Below are positions 57,401-64,000 of a DNA stretch of 64,000 bases, one piece after another. The stretch's first letter is position 1, and each line of letters opens with the position of its first letter. The DNA is taken from positions 5,332,001 through 5,396,000 of the forward strand of contig NW_025408670.1 of the NCBI RefSeq assembly GCF_020360975.1, written 5' to 3'. The position numbers were made by a program, and so were the translations under genes. A model generated the notes under the pieces. It worked only from the letters and a program-made list of their open reading frames with translations, made no database searches and was not told where the DNA came from. The DNA comes from Hirsutella rhossiliensis. Its lineage: Eukaryota > Ascomycota > Sordariomycetes > Hypocreales > Ophiocordycipitaceae.

Positions 57401-60400
57401 AAAGTAAACTATAGTAGCTAGGTACTTAAAGGAATACTTTCTTAAAAGGTAGATAAGTAAAAGTAATTAATAGCGTTTTACTCTTATAAGCTAACCTTAG
57501 TAAAGTAAAATTACGCTATTTATAATAAAGAGATATTAATAACTATTAACTACCTTAAGTAATAGTAAGTAAAGCTTTAAAGCTATAAGAGCTTTAAGGT
57601 TCTTATAGATTATAAGAACCTTAAGTACTTTATAACCCGCTAGTACCTCTTAGAGTAGTAAGCTCGCTAAGTAAAGTATCTCTTATACTTTAACTTCTTA
57701 ATTAAGTACTAGCTAAGGTAGGACTCTATAGTCTTAAACGCGCTTTCTTAAAGGGATTAAGACTAGCTAATAAGAGTAGATATTAAAGCCTAGGTTCTAT
57801 ATTATTAAGATTATACTAGTAACCTATTTAAAGGTATCTAGAACTTCGATATTAAATAGGAGGGAAAAACTAAAGTACTTAAGGGAAAACCCTTCCTTCT
57901 TTTATAGCTAGTCCGCTCTTATACTAGGTCGCGGTTATAATATATAGGAATCTTACGCTAGCTATCTTAAGTATCTTTATAGTTAGTTAGAATTATATTA
58001 GCCCTATTATAAAGTAACCTTAGAAAGTAACTTCTTTATATATATAAGGTATATAACGTTAATTAGTAGTATAAGCGTTTTTCTAGTTTAATAGTTAATA
58101 GTTAATTATATAATTATCTTTAACCTTATCTTATAATAATATCTTCCTAGGCTCTACCTTATTTTTCCGCTATAAGGCTTAGCAGGCTATTTTTTATTAA
58201 TACCGGCCTTTAGCCGGGCTAGTAGTTAGGTTATTATACTAGCTTCGCGCCGTACTTATTAAGTTACTAGTATCGGCCCTAGGTTTTTATTTTCCTAGTT
58301 AAGGGGCCTAGACTAAGGTTAAGGGGAGGTCTTAATAAATTCGTCGCTAGGTTTAAATAAGCGAGGTCTAGGCTAGTTTACTTATAGCGGGGCTAGACTA
58401 TTAGTATATTTATAAGCGCTTTTAAAAGCGCTAATTAGCTAATTAATAAGTAGGTTAATATAGCTTACTAGTCCGACTAAAAATTAATTATACCCTTAGC
58501 TAGATTTAAACTAACTTTAGTATTATAGCTAGTAGGCTTCCTAGGTATATAACTACTATACTACGAGGGTACCTAGGATTTATAGCTTATCCTATAAAAG
58601 GCGCTATAGACTTATATAAGAGCTTCCTTAATAAAGGGAGGCGTAGTATTAATAAATAAGCTTTCCCTTATACCTTTACCTTAGCTTAGTAAGGAGGGAT
58701 AGACTAGCCTAAGGGCGTATATAGCGCGGGTGTTTTAAGATAAGGTCCTTTAACGCTTATAAGATAGGATATTATTTTTAGACTATACTTATAAGAGCGT
58801 ATACCGCGCTATTAAGTCTAGTACTTAACGCTTTAATCTAAAGCTAAAGCTAAAGGTATAAGTAGCTAACTATTATATTAACCTATAAGGGTATTTATAT
58901 TAGTAGGGGAGACTATAAGTACTAAGCGCGCTATATATTATAAAAGCTAAGGAGAAGGATAGACCGCTAAAGCTAAATAAATAAAATAAGCTTTAAGGGA
59001 AGCTAGTCTAGCTTATCTATAACTTTAGTATTATAAGCTACTTAGGTTAGTAGGGTATAGTAGTAAGCCTTATAAGGGATTTTTACTAGCCCTTCTTATA
59101 GTACTATATTTACTACTTCTTTTATAACTATAATATCTATAGCTATACTAAGATTTAAAGAGTATAGCTTAAGGGGCTACTTAAATAGCTTTTAGTACTT
59201 AACCGGTTCTATATATATATATAGATAGACTTTATAATAAACCTTCTACTTATAAAAAGTAATAACTACTATATATAAGTAATTAAAGACTAGCTTAGTA
59301 AATTAATAGTATTAAAGCTAATACTATTTATAGATATAAAAGCTTATATAAAGCGCTTCTTATAGTACTAAGCTTACTTATATAGCTAGCTAACCTTTAT
59401 TATAAGTATAAAAAGGTATATATAATAAGCGTAAAATCGAGTAATCGATAATATAAGTAGAAAGATCGGTTAAAGGAGTATAAGGTAGGATTTCGTCTAG
59501 AATTTATAACGAGTATATAAGGGGCTAAATTAATATATTAAAAGAATAGCGTTATAAAGGATACTTATAAACTTACTTATTCTATTTACTACTCCTAGGG
59601 AAATCCTTTATCTTTTATAGACTATTACTCGCTTACTAGTAGACTAATTAGTTAGCTTTCTAGTATATTCTATAGTACTTAAAAAGCTTTATCTATAGTA
59701 TGTCTTCCTAACTTAGTAGGTAGTCTAATTATAATATAATAGTTAACGTAAGACTATAGGTTTTAGTATAAGTAGTAGATTTAACTAGAATATTTTATAC
59801 CCTACCTATTCTCGTATTGCGGATATCTTTAAAACCGCTAAGCTAAAATAGGTAGTAGGGTATCCGTTCTACTTATAATTAACTTATACATTTTATATAT
59901 ATTTTTATTTATAAGGATAGGCTTATCTTAACCTACTTTTCTTAGAGGAAGGTATAGATATCTAGTAAAGGTCTTTATCTTTAAGGGTTATTCCCTTAAA
60001 CTATATTATAGACCCTCTTTTTACTAGCTTATTTTATAAGGCCTCCCTATACTTATTATTTCTTTATAATAGTAAAATAAGAATATAAGGGTATATTCTT
60101 TTAATAAGTAATAAAGGATTAAACTAAACTAGCTACTTTTAGTAGTACCTATACTAGCTACTTTAGATTATATAGCTACTTAGTATAGCTTATTACTTAT
60201 AGACTAATAAGGGACTTAAGAGGGTTAACTAGGAAGTATAAGTATATTTATAAGTAGTAATAGCTTATAACTTAATAAACTAAGACCGCTAGCTCCCCGT
60301 AGCCTAGCTTAAGTTAAATAGTAAACTATAGGCCTTTATTAAAATAGCCCCCTTCTTTACTATATATAGCTTTAAGCCGCCCTCCTTAATCCTATTTATT

Positions 60401-60800
60401 ATAGATATAGTAGTAAAGTAATATAATAGTTTATCCTAAAAAAGCTACGCTTTTATATTTATATAAAAGCTATAAGAAACTATAAAATACTACTAATCTA
60501 TAATAGCTACCTTAGTATATAATTAAGAGTAGTACGCTAATAAGACTAAGGCCTTAGTAAATAGGTTTATAGTAAGAGATAAGGTATAGCTATAACGACC
60601 GGTATTATTCTTAAAGGATAAACCTATTAAGGGGTTTATATTAGTAGATATAATAGGGCGTAGTCTAACTAATAATATATATATTACGTTAGTAATAAGT
60701 TAGAGGTTATAGACTATAGACTATAACTAGGTAATTAGAATTAAAGATAGAATTATAATAAAGATCTATATTAAAAGCTATCGAGCTATTTATTTAAAGG
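54464..60800 (+). mobile_element. RIP-inactivated Ty3/Gypsy retrotransposon polyprotein
   Basis: Plus-strand Gypsy element in worn frames. Gag lies at 54,464-55,140 and beyond (duplicate of 4.59-5.26 kb). Reverse transcriptase reads KLRGGI*FYYNYRALN (about 56,630-56,690), DRYPLPLI (about 56,697), a worn YVDD as IYINNILIYI (about 56,951-56,985) and a worn KYLGFII (about 57,100). RNase H C-terminal end is at about 57,640-57,780 (LLYFNFLIKYQ...NALS*R). Integrase shows KD*LSKLIVLK (about 59,285-59,330), then AYYL*TNKGLKRVN*E (about 60,190-60,240) with the YLR and NSK patches after it. Stops come from CAA/CAG/CGA/TGG. Order RT-RH-INT is that of Ty3/Gypsy. An unrelated-looking stretch (57.8-58.8 kb) separates RNase H from integrase, so the copy is probably disrupted there. 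Downstream limit approximate. Confidence 0.82.
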
Positions 60801-62079
60801 AGTATTCCGTTCCTTCTTTATATATCTTAAGAGCTTCCCTAAATCGCCGAGAGCACTAGGTAATCCTATCGCCTAGGAGCGCTAGGGTGCTAGAGCGATC
60901 CTATAATCCTAGCTATAAAGCATTAAAGCGCTAAAGTAACCTATCGCTCTAAACTTAATTAGCCCGTTAGTCCGTTTAATATTCCTTACTCCTTATATTA
61001 CGTGCCCTTATAATATATACTAGTCCCCGCGGTTTACTAGACTATAGTTATAATAAGATACCTCCCCTCCTTTTAGTCTTACCCTTAAGACCTACTACCT
61101 TAGCCGCTATATAGAAATATACCCTTATCGCGTTATATATAAGTATATTATTCCTTATTCCTTTATCCTTTTAGGATATACTATTAATAGTATATCTAGT
61201 TATATTTAAAAATCCTATTCTTATAATTCTAATAAATCGCGTTAATAATTAAAGCTAGTATCTTAGACTAAGATCTATAATATTAAAATTATACCTTACT
61301 CTTATTATTTTCGGTTAAGCTTAACTTATAAGGTCGGCGAGCGTTTTAATTAGTATTTTAAATATACCTTTATAGGCCGTTCTTATAATAAGTATAATAT
61401 AGCGTCCGCCTATTTATTTTATCTCTTTCCTTTCCTATTATTCTTTTTTTACTAATATTCCTTTTTTTTTTAGTTCGTTATATTATAAATTAATAGTAAA
61501 AGATTAATTCGGATAAATAGAAAGTAAAAGAAGCGTTAAAAGAAGCGATAGCTCGCTTAGCTTAAATTAAGAAATAGAAGCGTTTCTTAAAGGACTAAGG
61601 TAGTAAGTTAATTTAGCGGGGTATATAAGCTATTAATAAAGAAGATAGTATAATACGTTCTTCTTAAAATAAATCGGTTTATTTATTAAATAAGGAAACT
61701 ATTACTATTAGCGAGGTTTAATTATTTAGTACCTTAGATATATTAAACTAAGATACTATTCTTAGTAACCTTATATTTCTAAGTAAGGGTTCGCTTAGTA
61801 AAACTATTAAAGTAAAGAACTATAGTAAGTTAAGTACTTAAGTAGTTCCTAGGTATTTTCCTTTAGTTTATATCCCTCTTACTTAATAAGGTATTCTTAT
61901 TACTAACCTTATTTTTTTATATCTAGTATTTATTTTACTTTATATTTTTAATCGTCGTTAACTTTAATTTTTTCCTATAGTTTAGCGTTTTATAGCGCTA
62001 GTTTTAATAATAAGATATAAAATATTAGGTATATCTATATTATTATTAGTAGCGAAAGTTTATAGTTAACTTTAAAAAT

Positions 62080-62960
62080 AGTTTTCTTAACCTTAAATAG
62101 TCTAAGTTTCTTAAAATCTAATTTATTACTTAGTCGTTTTATTTTAATATTTTATTATATAAGGTAGACTATATCTCCCTCTTAAAAGATTAGTCCTTAT
62201 AGTCTTTTTTAATTATAGTAAGTAGATATTTATTTTTTAATAAATTAAAGTTCTTATTATATTTCTTTATATAATTTTTATAGCTAATTAACTTATAGTA
62301 TCGCTTATTCCGCTTATAGTTTTTATTAAGTAACCTTAAATACTTTTAAGTTAAATCTATAATTAGTATATACTAATAAGATCTTAGTTATTTTTATAAC
62401 TAAGCTATTATAAGCTAGTTATACTATTAATAGCTATTTAACTTAATCGTTTTATTTATAGTTAATATAGTATTATAAATATTATTTAAGCGTTTAATTA
62501 AGTCGTTTTATTTATCTATCTATTTATAAGTAATAAGCTATACTAAGCTTATATTTTATCCTTAATTATACTATAAGAGCTTACTAAAACTTAGCTATAA
62601 ATATACTTCCTTTATTAAAGATAATCTTATTTAATAGTCTATAATTACTAATAATAGTTTATAGGAATATATATACTAGCTCTTTTATATTACTTACTTC
62701 TTTATATAATAAGAAGTACCTATACTTTATTAGTTTATTAGTAATAATAAATATACTATTATACTTAATATTAGTTATAGGTTTTTTTAATAGTAATAGT
62801 TTTATAATATAATTAAAAGCTATTAAATCCTATAGTTTCTTTAATATTAATAGCGGTTATAATTCTTTATATAGTTTATATTATTTAGCTTTACTTTATA
62901 TATAAAGTTTATATTTTTTAATAACTTATTATACTACTTCTTTAAGCTATAAAAAGTTAT
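62080..62960 (-). pseudogene. RIP-inactivated Ty3/Gypsy integrase relic, second family
   Basis: Minus-strand reading gives a long, unusually complete worn integrase: LLLKKPITNIKYNSIFIITNK then LIKYRYFLLYKE, KIIFNKGSIFIAKF (from the pattern KIISDRGSxFxSKFW), then KNDLIKRLNNIYNTIL (QTERLNQTLEQYL-like) and NYRFNLKVFKV. It differs in wording from the plus-strand element before it, so it is another family or a distant copy. RT would be expected at higher coordinates but the LINE begins there (about 63,035), so this copy is cut. Confidence 0.75.
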
Positions 62961-63034
62961 ATTATTATTTAATCCGTTTTATTATCTTTTAGATTCCTTA
63001 GTATCTATATATTAAATATTTATATATATCTTAT

Positions 63035-64000
63035 ATAACTTTATCGAAGGCAAAGACTAATTAATAGAAACCTTTAAAGGGAAGGCCTAGCTACTAGCCG
63101 CTAAGTTCTTCCTACTAAAGGCCGGTATAACCTAAGGGCTACCCCGGCCTATAGCTAAGGCGACCCTTATAGTTAACTAATAAATCCGGCTAGCCGACGT
63201 CGTAAGAGCGCTAGGTAAGATAGTAAGCTAAAAAGCGGCGGGTCTAGACGGCGTCCCCTTAGGGTTTATTAAGAAGTACGGCCTAGCCCTAGTCTAGCGA
63301 CTAGCTATAATCTTTAACGCTTATACCTAACTCTTATATTTCCTAGGTCGGTTCTATAGCGCGAATATAGTAGTTATCTAGAAGCTAGGTAAGAGGCTAG
63401 ACGCCTACTATATAGTAGGGGGTTAGAGACTAATTTCCCTCCTACCTATAGTAGGAAAAGTACTTAAGTAGATACTAGCTTAAAGGATCGCGGGAGTAGC
63501 GGAAGCGAACGGTATCCTATTAGACGGATAAATAAAGAATAAGAGGGAACGCTTTATAAAAGCGGCGATCCTATTAGAAATAGAACTAATACGTATAATA
63601 TAGGCTTAAAGGGGTATTATATTATTCCTATAGCTAGATATTAAGAGCGTATTTAATATAGTTAATTATAATAAGCTTATAAGGGAACTAAAGCTTAAGG
63701 GATACCCTAGGTAGCTTATAAGCTTAATATAGAGCTTTATAAGTAATAGGAGATCGACCCTTTACTTTAATAGGAGGACCTTAAAGCTAACTTAAGTGCT
63801 AATAGGAGTCTCTTAGGGCTCCCCTTTATCCTTAATCTTATTTCTATACTATATAACCCCCTTATATAAAAGGCTTAGTATAATATATAGTATTTATACT
63901 ATTAGCTTTACCGACGATATAAATATAGTTAGTATTAGACCTAATAAGGCTACTATAGTAGTATACTTAAAAGAAGCTTAGAGGATATACGCGGAATAAG
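63035..64000 (+). mobile_element. RIP-inactivated Tad-like LINE, RT part, cut by window end
   Basis: Plus-strand reverse transcriptase of a non-LTR element. The frame reads KAAGLDGVPLGFIKKYG (about 63,232), LDIKSVFNIVNYNKLI (about 63,636-63,683), GVS*GSPLSLILFLYYI (63,805-63,855) and the catalytic FTDDINIV (about 63,907-63,930). Stops are RIP-type. Wording differs from the left-arm LINE (SLISPILFLLYV there), so they are separate families. The 5' half (endonuclease) is not seen upstream, suggesting 5' truncation or an insertion at about 63,030. Confidence 0.85.

Larger units (their letters stand above)
52331..64000. repeat. Right AT-rich, RIP-saturated repeat arm (continues past window)
   Basis: About 11.7 kb with the same signature as the left arm: CpA/TpG nearly absent, TpA in excess, CpG kept. 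It contains a plus-strand Gypsy element (about 53.26-60.8 kb) with an inserted 1.1-kb segment, a minus-strand Gypsy integrase (about 62.08-62.96 kb) and a plus-strand LINE that runs off the window end. The stretches 52.4-53.25 and 60.85-62.0 kb hold degenerate sequence I cannot assign, including a compact GC-richer palindromic patch near 60,840-60,910 and a long pyrimidine tract near 61,420-61,485. No host gene is visible. Confidence 0.9.

Overview
The window is nuclear DNA of a filamentous ascomycete. Genes are short-intron (48-175 nt) with GT-AG splicing, CTAAC/CTGAC branch points and typical Pezizomycotina families. The gene repertoire (a cutinase-transcription-factor-1-beta/FarB-like zinc cluster, Pcs1/Csm1 monopolin, a Fot1-type transposon) points to Sordariomycetes, most likely Hypocreales; the species cannot be named from sequence alone.

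Layout. Positions 1-320 are ordinary-composition DNA without a recognisable gene. Positions ~320-12,060 and ~52,330-64,000 are two AT-rich arms saturated by repeat-induced point mutation (RIP). CpA and its complement TpG are almost absent, so ATG codons vanish and CAA/CAG/TGG become TAA/TAG. The arms still hold recognisable corpses of retroelements: Ty3/Gypsy gag, reverse transcriptase, RNase H and integrase, and Tad-like LINEs with endonuclease, RT and RNase H. Several are nested or duplicated between the arms.

Between them, ~12,100-52,300, lies a gene-dense island with fourteen host genes, for which I propose exon structures in consistent reading frame: RSC8/SWI3-type chromatin remodeller (-), ETF-alpha (+), ARH1 ferredoxin reductase (-), a four-TM fungal membrane protein (+), PMS1 mismatch repair (-), BST1 GPI inositol deacylase (+), an MFS transporter (-), TMS1/SERINC (+), cystathionine beta-lyase (-), MSP1 mitochondrial AAA extractase (-), PCS1/CSM1 monopolin subunit (+), MCD4 GPI ethanolamine-phosphate transferase (+), a CTF1-beta/FarB-like Zn2Cys6 regulator (+) and a LysM-domain protein (-). 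The only mobile element in the island is a Fot1/pogo transposon (31,643-33,734). It has perfect 42-bp inverted repeats and a TA target duplication, shows no RIP, carries a transposase broken by frameshifts, and sits in the shared promoter of the divergent MFS and SERINC genes.

Functional themes: two mitochondrial electron-transfer flavoproteins (ETF-alpha, ARH1) converge with 38 bp between stop codons; two GPI-anchor enzymes (BST1, MCD4) act at different steps of the same ER pathway; PMS1 and PCS1 serve genome maintenance. These look like ordinary conserved housekeeping genes rather than a specialised cluster. The most unusual signal is the CpA-specific RIP and the sequence context (GCA/TGC) of the few CpA sites that survive. 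No tRNA, rRNA, CRISPR or biosynthetic cluster was seen.
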